Assembly (NCBI RefSeq): GCF_900104445.1
Contig: NZ_FNJI01000001.1
Location: 186,001-250,000 of the forward strand
Origin: Desulforhopalus singaporensis
Lineage (GTDB): Bacteria > Desulfobacterota > Desulfobulbia > Desulfobulbales > Desulfocapsaceae
Reading direction: 5' to 3'
DNA: 64,000 nucleotides
Numbering within the stretch: position 1 is the stretch's first letter; each line of letters starts with the position of its first letter. This document shows positions 1-9,018 of the stretch, one piece after another. A program made the position numbers and the translations under genes. Under the pieces are notes generated by a model. That model had not been told where the DNA came from and searched no databases. It saw only the letters and a list, made by a program, of their open reading frames with translations.

Positions 1-1
1 G

Positions 2-115
2 GGGGCGGACCGCGAAATAATAGCGGAGTGCGAGCTGGCGGGTATCCCCCTGGCGGAGTTTTGTGAATTGAGCCTGGCGGCGATGCAGGATATAGCCGGG
101 GAAATAGGGCTCTGA
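2..115 (+). CDS. 3' end of an unidentified protein (partial)
   Basis: An open frame enters from the left edge and stops with TGA at 113-115. It encodes 37 residues ending in AMQDIAGEIGL, a helical, protein-like tail rich in Ala, Glu and Leu. Codon use resembles the neighbouring genes, and a hairpin starts ten bases after the stop, so I read it as a true C-terminus rather than a chance frame. Too little is present to name the family. It runs convergently towards the PPIase gene. Confidence 0.5.
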   Translation, partial: GADREIIAECELAGIPLAEFCELSLAAMQDIAGEIGL

Positions 116-124
116 GCAACCATA

Positions 125-143
125 AGAGGGCAACCCGCCCTCT
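125..143 (+). terminator. Hairpin after the partial gene
   Basis: Perfect 7-bp stem AGAGGGC/GCCCTCT with loop AACCC, ten bases after the stop of the left-edge gene. There is no clean T-tract, so termination is only probable. Confidence 0.45.
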
Positions 144-170
144 GTCATTGCTTGTTGGCTGCAGCTGACG

Positions 171-209
171 CAACAAAGGGACGGCCGTTTTTCGGCCGTC
201 CCTTTGTTG
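171..209. terminator. Strong bidirectional terminator hairpin
   Basis: Perfect 17-bp inverted repeat (171-187 with 193-209) around a TTTTT loop; the arms begin CAACAAAGGG. It lies between two convergent genes, 24 bases beyond the PPIase stop. T-runs flank the GC-rich core on both strands, so it can serve both transcripts. Confidence 0.8.
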
Positions 210-232
210 TTTCGTTTACCCTGTTTGAGCTG

Positions 233-1264
233 TTACTTGAAATCAACCAGCTCGACATCGAAAACCATGTAGGCGTTCGGCGGTATCGGGCCCCGGCCGG
301 AAACCCCGTATCCGAGATCCGGCGGGATGATTACCACTCGTTTTTCACCTTTTTTCATCGACAGCAGCGCTTCTTCCCATCCCTTGATGACCTGTCCCTG
401 GCCTACGGGAAACTGGATCGGTTGCTTGCGGTCGTAGGAACTGTCGAATTTTTGCCCGTTGAGCAGTTTGCCGGTATAGTGAACTGTCACCTGGGCTCCT
501 TTGGCCGGGGTGTCGCCACTGCCTTCCTCTACCACAACGTATTTCAGCCCAGAGGGGGTGGTGACGGCATCGGGCCACTGGCTCTTGATTGTTTCCTGCT
601 CTGCTTCCATAGCTGCAAGAGCTTTCGCCTTCTGGTTCTTTTCGTAGTCTGCCAGCAGTCGGTCAAAGGCTTCCTGGTCGCTTTCAAAGGCTTCGGCTTC
701 CTCGCCGACCCGGATAATTTCCACCGAGTTTATGAGGTCGTCTCCCTTGATGGCGTTGACCACATCCTGGCCCTTTACAACGTGGCCGAAAACCGTGTGT
801 TTGCCGTCAAGCCACGGTGTCGGTACGTGGGTGATAAAAAACTGGCTGCCATTGGTCCCCGGCCCGGCGTTGGCCATCGACAGGATACCAGCTCCTGAGT
901 GGGTCAGGCTCGGATCAATCTCGTCGGGGAAGGTGTAACCAGGCCCTCCGGTTCCGGTTCCAAGGGGACATCCGCCCTGGATCATGAAGTCCGGAATCAC
1001 CCTGTGAAATTTCAGGCCGTCGTAAAATCTGTCGCCGTTTGCTTTGGCGCCACCGCCAAGGTCTTTGGTGCCTTCTGCCAGGCCGACAAAATTGGTTACT
1101 GTAAGAGGCGTTTTCTCAAACTCGAGCATACAGAGAATTTCGCCCTTTTCGGTATCGAATTTTGCGTAAAGACCATCCTTAAGATTAGATTGTGCCATTC
1201 CTGATTCTCCAGATAATAATATAATGAATAGTGTTAACACGGTCAAAGCCAGAACTTTATACAT
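233..1264 (-). CDS. Periplasmic cyclophilin-FKBP fusion peptidyl-prolyl isomerase
   Basis: Bifunctional immunophilin of 343 residues that would catalyse cis-trans isomerisation of Xaa-Pro bonds during folding of exported proteins. Residues 1-24 are a signal peptide (hydrophobic core, end SGMAQS). Residues ~30-190 are a cyclophilin domain with [20 protein letters not shown] and [10 protein letters not shown], which carry the usual Arg/Phe/Gln/Trp/His active-site positions. A charged helical linker (~195-235) leads to an FKBP domain (~240-343) with HYTG, FDSS, GWEEAL and GYG. Start ATG at 1264 has AGGAGA six bases upstream. The cyclophilin-then-FKBP order matches the dual-family immunophilins (CFBP type) described in some bacteria and protists. 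Both active sites look complete. Confidence 0.93.
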   Translation of the reverse strand: MYKVLALTVLTLFIILLSGESGMAQSNLKDGLYAKFDTEKGEILCMLEFEKTPLTVTNFVGLAEGTKDLGGGAKANGDRFYDGLKFHRVIPDFMIQGGCPLGTGTGGPGYTFPDEIDPSLTHSGAGILSMANAGPGTNGSQFFITHVPTPWLDGKHTVFGHVVKGQDVVNAIKGDDLINSVEIIRVGEEAEAFESDQEAFDRLLADYEKNQKAKALAAMEAEQETIKSQWPDAVTTPSGLKYVVVEEGSGDTPAKGAQVTVHYTGKLLNGQKFDSSYDRKQPIQFPVGQGQVIKGWEEALLSMKKGEKRVVIIPPDLGYGVSGRGPIPPNAYMVFDVELVDFK

Positions 1265-1362
1265 AGATTCTCCTTTTGCAATGGTTGTACTTCAAAAAGT
1301 AAGATAATATTACCGTTTTTTGTGTGAATTAACCGGTCTGGCGGCGTGCGCCCCAAACCTGG

Positions 1363-1404
1363 CCCAGGACCGCCTGGGTCGTATCACACCCGTTTTACGG
1401 GTGT
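1363..1404 (-). terminator. Two hairpins at the end of the M1/ChaN gene
   Basis: CCCAGG-ACCG-CCTGGG (1363-1378) and ACACCCG-TTTTA-CGGGTGT (1386-1404). The second overlaps the stop codon (1395-1397) of the leftward gene. Neither has a T-tract, so they may stabilise the 3' end instead of terminating transcription. Confidence 0.4.
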
Positions 1405-4400
1405 CCTGCCGGTCTGGCCGGCAGCTCAGGGCGAAGCTCTACGTTGAACTTGATCTCACGGGATGACCGCAATACCGTTATCGCGACGGTTTCCCCTCCG
1501 TCCTTGTCAAGCATCGCGGCTTTCACGTCGATCATGTCGTGTATCTGCCTGCCGTCAAGCTCTATGAGAATATCGTTTTTTTTCAACCCCGCATGCTCGG
1601 CTCCACTACCTCCAAGGACACTGTCCACTTTCAGCACCATCTGGTCGTTCTCCTCGCTGACCAGGACAACACCTATTTTCGGCAACTGCGGCAGCTGCGC
1701 TGCCTCGGAAATGAAAAAATAGTCCGCAAGCCCGGGGGCAAAAGCGCCAAAACTGTCGCCAGAGATGTTTACCACCGAAGCCTGCTGCACGCTCAGCCTT
1801 CTGGCAACTCTTGGCGGAATACCCGAATCCTTTCTGGTGTGCTGGGCTCCGGCAAGGACAATTATCCTGGTTGTCGGATTTTGTTTGAGATAGTTGCTGA
1901 TATTACTGGCCATGGTTTCGTCCCACAACCCCTGGGCCTGGATGAAGCCGCTGAAAAAGCCTGAACCGTGTCCTCCGCTTTGGTGGATGTTGTGTATGGC
2001 TTCCAGCCGTTGCCGGTAGCCGGCAATATCAAGGTCACGGGTCTTAGGCAGGGATGCCAGAACCTGCGGGTCAAGTCCGTCGGTGTCGCCGTCGCGGAAA
2101 ACACCGGACACAATTTGCCGGTCAAGATTGATGCCGATAACTGGAACTTTGTTTTTTTTTGCGAAATTGATTATGTCGCGGTAATAGCGGTAATCGAAGC
2201 GCCACACGTTAAAATAGTCAGACTGTCGCAAGAAGGCCGCTTCGTCGATGCTGTCCTGGGCCAGGATGTATGAGTCAAGAGCATCCTGGGAGGTGACTGG
2301 GAACATTTCCATACCAATTGCCAGATCATCGTGTTTGGCATGGATCGCCTCGATCAGGCGCAGCTGCAGCAGATGATCGCTGAGCGAGGTGTGCTGTTCC
2401 CCGACATAGATCACCCGGTTTTCCATGAGCTTGTCGACCACCCCGTCAAAACCGGAAATCTCTTTGGTGGCCCCGCCGTCCGGCAATTCGGTGACGGGGA
2501 TGACGATGCCGTTTTCAGTCCGCTCCGTTTCGGCCTTGGTTTTTCTGCCATCGCTGAAATGCAGAAAGGAGTACTTGCCGTAATGTTTCAGCCTTCGGGC
2601 AACCGCCGCCGACTCCTGTCTTGAGCTGCTGCTGAGAAGGACCGCGGTCTTGCCGGGGACAAGCGGATGGTGCCGGACATCGACGGTGACCCCTGCTGCC
2701 GGCCGGTGGACGGTACCGAACAGTGTTGTAACCGGCAACTGATCGACGCCAAGAAGCAGGAGGCTGCGACTACCGAGGTCCTTGTTGCGTACTTCGTCGG
2801 CGGAGACTACGATGGTATCTTCGTTGGCAAAGAGCGAAAGGATCGGTTGGTATTTTTCCTCTTCTCCTGCTGTGGTTACGATCAATTTGTCGGCAGCCCC
2901 GAGAAACCGGGACAAGACTGCAGGATACTCATTGTCTGAGAGCCGGCGTAAAAAAGTGTAGTCCGGGTCCACCTCAAGGGTTAAGGGAGTGTCGTCGAGT
3001 TCGATGTTGACGGTTTGTTTTGCAGCGCCGGTTTCGATCACTTTGGTTACAGTCGCAGAAAGGGTGGTAACGCGCACCGGGACACGCAGAACGAAAGGGT
3101 CGTCGGTGAGCTGCCTGATGTCAAAAGTAAGGGTGATGTTTGTGCCGCTCCTTTCAACACCAATATTTTCAACTGCAAGCTCGGGAATTGATGTGCGGTT
3201 GAGCCTTTCGTCAAAGAACCGCTGCAGATTTTTGCCGCCGGCTGCTGCAAAACTGTGCATTAGGTCTTGCCAGGAAGCGCTTTTGCCGTTGTAGTTTTTG
3301 TAGAAAAGGCGAAGGCCGTCGGTAAAAGAGGCTGTGGTGATTTTTTCTCTGAGTTCATGGAAAAAAAGCACGCCGCGGTTGTAGCCGACCGCACGGCGAT
3401 TTTGCGCCAGCGGCTGATTGTGGTCCGCTGAAACAAAATCGGCCAGCGGGATCGTCTCTTCAGTGTCGGTGTAGCTGAGATATTTGACGATATTTTCCTT
3501 GCGGCTGCTGCGCCCTTCGCCCTGCTGTTCCCTGAAGCTGTAGTCGCTCAGGTAAGAGGTCAGCCCTTCACACCAGTTCCCAGTGGCCCCGTCAACCTGG
3601 ACTCCGTTGCCGAACCATGAGTGGACTATCTCGTGGCCAAGGGAGGTGGTAACGATAAAAGGCAACCGCAGCACCGTCTGTCCCAGCAGGGTGAAAGTCG
3701 GCATCCCGTATCCTGTGGGTAGCCGGTTGGCGACGATGACATAATGGCTGAAAGGGTATTGACCAAGCTTTTGCTCATATCCTGCAAGAAACTCGGCCGC
3801 CTGTTCGAGATATCGCAGGGATAACGCCTGATCTTCACTAAAAAACATCGTATAGACATCGAGCCCCGGTCTGACGGTACGGCTGGCAAGGGTGTAGGGG
3901 CCGGCGATAAAATGAATGGTGGTTGTCGGATTGGAGTATGACGCCCTGAAACGGTTGCCTATTTTTTGTAGTGGAAAGCTGTCCGATTCCGTGATAGCTT
4001 CAAAGCCGTCGGGAACCTCTGCCGAAAGGGAAAACAGCACCGGTGTCTGCGGAACCGGGTACCAGGCGCTGAGAAGCGATATGGCGTCTGGTTCGATATA
4101 GTTCTCTTGTCCGTGCTGCGATATTTTTTTGCGGTAGGATATAAAAAGAGTCCTGTCATTCGGGTCTTCGGGAAGAATGAGAACGTCGCCGCCACTGTTG
4201 ACCGTTTGCTCCCGGCCATTGCTCTGCTGCAGCAGTGTGCCGGTCACTTCAAGACCTGTAAGCGACAGGGCCAGTCCGTTGCCCGGGGGAATTGTTATCC
4301 TCGCTGTTCCAGTCATAAGATGTTCTCTTAGCTGGAAGCTGATCGCCAGATCATAGTTCAGAATGGCGGCCTCCGGGATGACCGGTTGCGCCTGGGACAG

Positions 4401-4466
4401 GGTGCAGACGGTCAAGAGCAGGAACAGAGCAGCTGCGTACTGGACAAATTGGGGAAATCGTATCAT
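1395..4466 (-). CDS. M1-like metallopeptidase / ChaN-like / PDZ fusion, exported
   Basis: Protein of 1023 residues with three recognisable parts. After a signal peptide (MIRFPQFVQYAAALFLLLTV, ending SQAQ) comes an M1-type gluzincin domain with HEIVH (~277-281) and, about 20 residues later, NWCEGLTSYL carrying the third zinc ligand Glu. Residues ~675-885 match the ChaN/TIKI-like fold (VGEQHT, GMEMF, GAQHTRKDSGIPP), a family including an iron-regulated haem-binding lipoprotein. A PDZ domain (~925-1010, GLKKNDILIELDG) closes the protein. The frame extends to a GTG at 4505, but I chose ATG 4466 because it starts the signal peptide directly. The 5' end is divergent from the radical SAM gene. No lipobox Cys is seen. 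Substrate unknown. Confidence 0.85.
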   Translation of the reverse strand: MIRFPQFVQYAAALFLLLTVCTLSQAQPVIPEAAILNYDLAISFQLREHLMTGTARITIPPGNGLALSLTGLEVTGTLLQQSNGREQTVNSGGDVLILPEDPNDRTLFISYRKKISQHGQENYIEPDAISLLSAWYPVPQTPVLFSLSAEVPDGFEAITESDSFPLQKIGNRFRASYSNPTTTIHFIAGPYTLASRTVRPGLDVYTMFFSEDQALSLRYLEQAAEFLAGYEQKLGQYPFSHYVIVANRLPTGYGMPTFTLLGQTVLRLPFIVTTSLGHEIVHSWFGNGVQVDGATGNWCEGLTSYLSDYSFREQQGEGRSSRKENIVKYLSYTDTEETIPLADFVSADHNQPLAQNRRAVGYNRGVLFFHELREKITTASFTDGLRLFYKNYNGKSASWQDLMHSFAAAGGKNLQRFFDERLNRTSIPELAVENIGVERSGTNITLTFDIRQLTDDPFVLRVPVRVTTLSATVTKVIETGAAKQTVNIELDDTPLTLEVDPDYTFLRRLSDNEYPAVLSRFLGAADKLIVTTAGEEEKYQPILSLFANEDTIVVSADEVRNKDLGSRSLLLLGVDQLPVTTLFGTVHRPAAGVTVDVRHHPLVPGKTAVLLSSSSRQESAAVARRLKHYGKYSFLHFSDGRKTKAETERTENGIVIPVTELPDGGATKEISGFDGVVDKLMENRVIYVGEQHTSLSDHLLQLRLIEAIHAKHDDLAIGMEMFPVTSQDALDSYILAQDSIDEAAFLRQSDYFNVWRFDYRYYRDIINFAKKNKVPVIGINLDRQIVSGVFRDGDTDGLDPQVLASLPKTRDLDIAGYRQRLEAIHNIHQSGGHGSGFFSGFIQAQGLWDETMASNISNYLKQNPTTRIIVLAGAQHTRKDSGIPPRVARRLSVQQASVVNISGDSFGAFAPGLADYFFISEAAQLPQLPKIGVVLVSEENDQMVLKVDSVLGGSGAEHAGLKKNDILIELDGRQIHDMIDVKAAMLDKDGGETVAITVLRSSREIKFNVELRPELPARPAGHP

Positions 4467-4653
4467 GTTCGCGTATCCGTTTCTGGTTGGTGCATATTCG
4501 GTCACTGTTCAGGAATTGGCGAGTGAAAGAATAGTGTCGATTGGTATAGATTGCATAAAAAAACAAGCGATGGGCATGGTAAACAGGCAAAAAAGTAAAA
4601 AGGGGACCTTTTTGAAAACCGTTCGGGGCGGAGGCCGGAGTGGCCGCGATGTC

Positions 4654-6375
4654 GTGAAAAATATAAAAATTGTCGGAATCAACGGGCGCTATACCCATTC
4701 CTGCCTTGCCCTTTTCTATGTCAGGAATGAGCTGGAAAAAAATTGCGCCGATGTTGATGTTCAACTGCTGCAGTTTACCATAAATGACAATTATTACGAA
4801 ACATTATTGCAACTCACCGCAAGCCGCCCGGCATCTATTTTCTTTTCTGCGGCGATTTGGAACAGCACCCTGATAGAAAAGCTTGCCCTCGATCTGCACC
4901 AGTGTCTTCCCGGTTGCCGGATTGTTATAGGAGGTCCCCAGGCCCAGGTGTTGCGCGATAAGCTGGAGGTTGACAATACAACGTTTGTCATTGGCGAGAT
5001 AGAAGCGGTCGGCGGCGAGTTCTATCTCGACCTTAAGGCGGACCGGTTGAAAAGGTGCTATTCAGGATCTTTTTCCCCGAAACAGCAGCGCTGGTTTGAC
5101 TTTCCCTATCGACAGGACGATTTTGCCGACCACCTGCTCAATAGGCATATTTATTACGAAAGTTCAAGGGGGTGCCCGTTTCGCTGCAGCTACTGTCTTT
5201 CCGCTGTGGAAAAGGGGGTCTTCCATAAAGATATAAAAACGGTGGAACTTGAGTTGCTGCAAATTCTTCAACACCGGCCAAAGGTCGTCAGGTTCATAGA
5301 CAGAACCTTCAACGACGTCGCCGACAGGGCCCTTGCAATATGGCGTTTTCTCGCTGAAAACGGCGGAAAGACCCTTTTCCATTTCGAGATAGCCCCGGAT
5401 CGTTTCAGTGAAGAAATGTTCACGTTTCTGGAAAAGATGAATCCGGGCCGTTTCCAGTTTGAAATAGGCATCCAGTCCACACACCCCAAAACCCTGGAGG
5501 CCGTTAACCGGAAGACAGATCCGGCAGTGGTCCTGCGGAATATTGGGCGTCTGGCAGAAATGGGCAATATTCATCTCCACGTAGATTTGATCCTCGGCCT
5601 GCCATTTGAGACCAGGGACAGTTTCGCCGACTCATTCAGGTCGGTGTTCGCCATAGGCGCCCATTATATCCAGATGGGGCTGCTGAAGATTCTACCCGAC
5701 ACCCCGCTTTGCCACGTTGCCCGGGAATATGGATATCTCAGCAGCAAGGAACCGCCGTATGCGGTCCTGGAAAATCGCTGGCTGGATCATGCCGCCTTGA
5801 GTGAGCTGTACTGGTTTTCAGAGTGTGTGGAAAAATTTTTGAACAATCGATATTTCGTCACCTTCTGGAAACATTTACGAACCCGGAAGGTCGATATTTA
5901 CCGTTTTTTTGAGATGCTGCTCGCCCGGTGCAGAAGAGAGGGTTTTTTTTCGCGGGGAGCCACCCAGGAGTTGATGTGCCATCATTTGGCCGGGCTGGTC
6001 CGTGATCGCGATGACAGCGCCCTGCTGCTCGAGCTGCTGAGATACGACTGGCTGCGGTGCAATCATCGTTTTCTTCCCGACTGCCTCCTGGCCGATGGAA
6101 TATTCGAGCAGCCCCAGCAGACCAGGTCAACTCTTTACCGGACGATGCCGGCAGAACTGGCCGGCGTTTTTACCAGGAACAACAGGAATCAGTTTTTCCG
6201 TAAATCGTTTTTTCTGCGGGTGTCGGCTGAGGCGGCAACTATCCTCGGATTTGATCCGGTACAAGACGGTATCTGTCTCTGTTTTCTGCCCGTCCGCGCG
6301 GACGGGCTGTTTGGCTTTAATAAAGTCCTGCAGCTGTCTGTGTCGGGCGCTCCTGAGAAAGGAGTTGATCAATAG
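4654..6375 (+). CDS. B12-binding-type radical SAM protein, DUF4080 family
   Basis: About 573 residues. The N-terminal ~130 residues have the Rossmann-like B12-binding fold start (IKIVGINGRYTHS...LALFYVRNEL) and a GGPQAQVL loop. The radical SAM core carries CPFRCSYC (CxxxCxxC, first Cys near residue 173) for the [4Fe-4S] cluster, then IGIQSTHP and LILGLPFET strands. The C-terminal ~200 residues correspond to DUF4080. The reaction is unknown for this family. The frame is open to 4363, overlapping the divergent M1/ChaN gene. GTG 4654, just before the first beta strand, fits best; ATG 4579 or 4585 is possible. Confidence 0.8.
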   Translation: MKNIKIVGINGRYTHSCLALFYVRNELEKNCADVDVQLLQFTINDNYYETLLQLTASRPASIFFSAAIWNSTLIEKLALDLHQCLPGCRIVIGGPQAQVLRDKLEVDNTTFVIGEIEAVGGEFYLDLKADRLKRCYSGSFSPKQQRWFDFPYRQDDFADHLLNRHIYYESSRGCPFRCSYCLSAVEKGVFHKDIKTVELELLQILQHRPKVVRFIDRTFNDVADRALAIWRFLAENGGKTLFHFEIAPDRFSEEMFTFLEKMNPGRFQFEIGIQSTHPKTLEAVNRKTDPAVVLRNIGRLAEMGNIHLHVDLILGLPFETRDSFADSFRSVFAIGAHYIQMGLLKILPDTPLCHVAREYGYLSSKEPPYAVLENRWLDHAALSELYWFSECVEKFLNNRYFVTFWKHLRTRKVDIYRFFEMLLARCRREGFFSRGATQELMCHHLAGLVRDRDDSALLLELLRYDWLRCNHRFLPDCLLADGIFEQPQQTRSTLYRTMPAELAGVFTRNNRNQFFRKSFFLRVSAEAATILGFDPVQDGICLCFLPVRADGLFGFNKVLQLSVSGAPEKGVDQ

Positions 6376-6459
6376 TGTCTAAAAGTTATAGTTTATAGTT
6401 GTCTGGGTATCGGCAGAATCGGCGGGGGAAAACCGGGAAGTTATATTCAAGGAGAGAAA

Positions 6460-7644
6460 ATGGTACAGTATAAAGTGAAGAAGATAAATAAAATTGCCAA
6501 AGAAGGCCTTGATCTTTTTACCGATCTTTTTTCAGTTTCAGAAGATGAGGACAATCCCGACGGGATCATCCTCCGCAGTTCTCCTCTTGACGTGGACGAT
6601 TATCCTTCCCTCATGGCGGTCGCAAGGGCCGGTGCCGGTACCAATAATATCAACGTGGCCAGGGCCACGGAAAAAGGAATCTGCGTTTTCAATACCCCAG
6701 GAGCGAATGCCAACGCGGTTGTCGATCTGGTGTTCCCAATGATTGGGGTCTGGAAAAGAAATATCTTCAGGGGTATTGAATTCTGTAAGTCCCTGGCCGT
6801 CATGGAGCCCGACAGGGTCAGCGGGGAGGTGGAGTCGAAAAAGGCTGCTTTTAAGGGGGAGGAAATCGCCGGAAAGACGCTCGGCGTGGTTGGTCTGGGG
6901 CAGATTGGCGTTCGGCTGGCCAATGCAGGAGTGTTCCGGCACATGAAGGTGCTCGGTTTCGATCCGGCACCGAGCATTGCCAACGTGCATCAACTCTCTC
7001 CCGAGGTCCGTATCTGCAAGAACCTGGGCGATGTGTTGCGGGCCAGTGATATAATAAGCCTCCATCTTCCCCTGCTTGAAACGACAAGGCACCTTGTCAA
7101 TACAGAGTTCATAAACCGGATCAGGAAAGGTGCGGTGCTCGTCAACTATTCACGCGGCCCGGTGGTGGATGAACTGGCCGTGGTCGAAGCGCTTGATCGG
7201 GGGCATCTGGAAGCGTACCTATGTGATTTTCCTACGCCGACACTGGTGAAGCATGAAAAAGTGCTGACTACACCTCATCTTGGAGCCTCCACTTCGGAAT
7301 CGGAAGAAAATTGTTCGATCATGGCGGTAACCGAACTTGCCAATTATCTCAAGTACGGCAACGTGATTCACAGTGTCAATTTCCCAAGCGTTGAGAAGAT
7401 TCCAAGCGACAAGGCGCATTCCCGGTTTTGCGTCGTGAACAGGGACGTTCCGGGGATGATTGCCCTTATTTCCAATATCTTTGGAGCCAACAACGTCAAT
7501 ATCGCCGGATACCTGAACCAGTCCAACGGTACCGTGGGGTACAATATAATCGATGTCGAGTCGGAGATCCCCCAAGAGGTGATAGGACAGATTATCGGGA
7601 ACAAGGATGTTATCAGGACCAGGGTGATTACTTTTGAAAAATAA
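6460..7644 (+). CDS. serA: D-3-phosphoglycerate dehydrogenase with ACT domain
   Basis: First enzyme of serine synthesis, oxidising 3-phosphoglycerate with NAD+ to 3-phosphohydroxypyruvate in the cytoplasm. The 394-residue product has the NAD-binding loop VVGLGQIGVR (~143), the catalytic-Arg strand NYSRGPVVDE, the catalytic His in PHLGAST, and a C-terminal ACT domain (~320-394, RDVPGMIALISNIF) for effector, probably serine, binding. It lacks the extra ASB domain of the long type. Start ATG follows GGAGAG closely. It stands alone, 84 bases after the DUF4080 gene, and ends at a weak hairpin. Confidence 0.93.
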   Translation: MVQYKVKKINKIAKEGLDLFTDLFSVSEDEDNPDGIILRSSPLDVDDYPSLMAVARAGAGTNNINVARATEKGICVFNTPGANANAVVDLVFPMIGVWKRNIFRGIEFCKSLAVMEPDRVSGEVESKKAAFKGEEIAGKTLGVVGLGQIGVRLANAGVFRHMKVLGFDPAPSIANVHQLSPEVRICKNLGDVLRASDIISLHLPLLETTRHLVNTEFINRIRKGAVLVNYSRGPVVDELAVVEALDRGHLEAYLCDFPTPTLVKHEKVLTTPHLGASTSESEENCSIMAVTELANYLKYGNVIHSVNFPSVEKIPSDKAHSRFCVVNRDVPGMIALISNIFGANNVNIAGYLNQSNGTVGYNIIDVESEIPQEVIGQIIGNKDVIRTRVITFEK

Positions 7645-7661
7645 CCGCTTTTCACGCGGTT
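7643..7661 (+). terminator. Weak terminator after serA
   Basis: AACCGC-(7 nt)-GCGGTT hairpin starting inside the serA stop codon, followed by TTAAAAATTT. A six-pair stem with poor T-tract, so read-through is likely. Confidence 0.45.
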
Positions 7662-7834
7662 TAAAAATTTAGACGCATATCCTGTTGTTATTTTAGGCAA
7701 GGATAAGAATTTATTCCAGAGCCGCGAGTGTAAGTAAAAAAAGTTGTACTTTTTTCCGCTAAAATGGACGATGTGTCAAGACCTGTGTTTTTCAACTATA
7801 TGAAAATACAATGTAAAATGTATTTCCAGTAATA

Positions 7835-7850
7835 TGGCACGCAACATGCA
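7835..7850 (+). promoter_or_regulatory. Candidate sigma-54 (-24/-12) promoter
   Basis: TGGCACG-CAAC-ATGCA matches the RpoN consensus TGGCACG-N4-TTGCA with one mismatch; the invariant GG (7836-7837) and GC (7848-7849) have the required spacing. Transcription would begin near 7860, about 30 bases before a strong terminator. No enhancer-binding site could be identified by eye. Confidence 0.6.
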
Positions 7851-7859
7851 ATGATTATT

Positions 7860-7927
7860 ATGCTTTATCTCTTCTCTCTTTTCTCCTGGAAAAACCGGAC
7901 CTCCCTGCTAAGGTCCGGTTTTTCTTC
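7860..7927 (+). ncRNA. Candidate short RNA (~65 nt) between sigma-54 promoter and terminator
   Basis: Inferred transcript running from the predicted RpoN start (~7860) to the T-tract after the 7890-7923 hairpin. Its first half is almost pure pyrimidine and ends in TTTTCTCCT, which is complementary to a Shine-Dalgarno core. The second half is an intrinsic terminator. No reading frame or known RNA family fits. It could instead be a leader controlling the DUF362 gene. Confidence 0.35.
7890..7927 (+). terminator. Strong intrinsic terminator upstream of the DUF362 gene
   Basis: Perfect 12-bp stem AAAAACCGGACC/GGTCCGGTTTTT (7890-7901 with 7912-7923), 10-nt loop, then TCTTCTTTT. It lies 246 bases beyond serA and 40 bases before the next start codon, with no gene directly upstream to end. 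Confidence 0.8.
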
Positions 7928-7966
7928 TTTTGAACTATCTACGATTTCTCCCCGGTCTCTGTTGCC

Positions 7967-8908
7967 ATGCTAGCGAGGCAAGAACGAAAAAATATTGTCG
8001 CCCTGGAGCATTGTAGAGGTTACCGCCGGGACGAGGTGAAAGCTCTGGTCGAGGGAATGTCGGTTCGGTTGGGGCTGCACAACCTGCACGGCAGGACCGT
8101 GCTTCTCAAACCAAATTTTATCAGCAGCAGGGGGCCTCGTCTTGCCTGCACCCATGCTGAGGTGGTTGTCGGAACGGCGGGGTGGTTTATTGACAACGGG
8201 GCACGGGTTCTGGTGGGAGACTCTCCGGCCTTTGGCAGTGTTGGCAGGGTGTGTCAGCATCTGGGAATGAAAGCCGGTCTGGCGGCGATGGGGGTTGAGT
8301 GTGTCGAGTTCACGACCCCCGTCAAGAAGCTTTTGTCCTGCGGAACCGAGGTGACGGTCGCCGCCGAACCATTGGACTGCGATCTCCTGGTAGGCTTGCC
8401 GAAGGTTAAAGCCCATGATCAGCTTTACGTGACCCTGGCAGTGAAAAATCTGTTCGGAATCGTCAAGGGAATGCACAAGGCGATGCTCCACATGACCCGG
8501 GGTACCAGCCACGATCGGTTTGCAGAACTTATCCTCGGCCTGGTCGACCTTGTACCGGATCAGGTTCATTTCATCGACGGAGTAACAGTCATGCACCGCT
8601 CCGGACCGCTTCATGGCGACCCGCTCTCCCTGCACCTTTTCGGCGGAGCAAGGAACCCCGTCTGCCTTGACAACGCCTTGCTTGACGTTCTCGAGCTGAA
8701 TCCGGAGATGAGTCCGTTGTGGCGTGCGGCCAACAGACAAAAAAAAGTTGCGACTGTATCCGCAGACATTAAATATACCGGTCGGCGTCCCGAAGAATTT
8801 CACGGTTCGGGGTTTGTTCCCCCAACCGCTCTTGACGCCATCCGCTTTAATCCTTTTCGTTTTTTTCGCGGAATGGTAAAACGTGCAGTTTTCCGGGCCG
8901 GAGGCTGA
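7967..8908 (+). CDS. DUF362 family protein without ferredoxin domain
   Basis: A 313-residue cytoplasmic protein of the DUF362 family: LLKPNFIS near residue 46, then VLVGDSPAFGS, GLPKVKAHDQ, the AVKNLFG motif and IDGVTVMHRSGP. Many family members carry two [4Fe-4S] ferredoxin motifs, often at the C-terminus; here the protein ends with a basic, aromatic stretch instead. Biochemical role is not established for this subgroup. No good Shine-Dalgarno precedes ATG 7967, so a start slightly downstream is possible. It follows the strong terminator and precedes maf by 110 bases. Confidence 0.8.
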   Translation: MLARQERKNIVALEHCRGYRRDEVKALVEGMSVRLGLHNLHGRTVLLKPNFISSRGPRLACTHAEVVVGTAGWFIDNGARVLVGDSPAFGSVGRVCQHLGMKAGLAAMGVECVEFTTPVKKLLSCGTEVTVAAEPLDCDLLVGLPKVKAHDQLYVTLAVKNLFGIVKGMHKAMLHMTRGTSHDRFAELILGLVDLVPDQVHFIDGVTVMHRSGPLHGDPLSLHLFGGARNPVCLDNALLDVLELNPEMSPLWRAANRQKKVATVSADIKYTGRRPEEFHGSGFVPPTALDAIRFNPFRFFRGMVKRAVFRAGG

Positions 8909-9018
8909 GCAGCGGGCGATATGACCGCCCGGTTGCAGGGGCTTCTTGTCACTGCAAAAGGTCAACGGCGAAGATAACAATACCATCTGTTGATGGATAC
9001 GTAACAGACAACAGCAAA

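Noticed and set aside
152-898. Rightward 248-codon open frame
   Set aside because: Antisense shadow of the cyclophilin-FKBP gene; no domain or ribosome-binding site.
7970-8986. Leftward 338-codon open frame
   Set aside because: Lies opposite the DUF362 gene, whose motifs are clear; low-quality composition.
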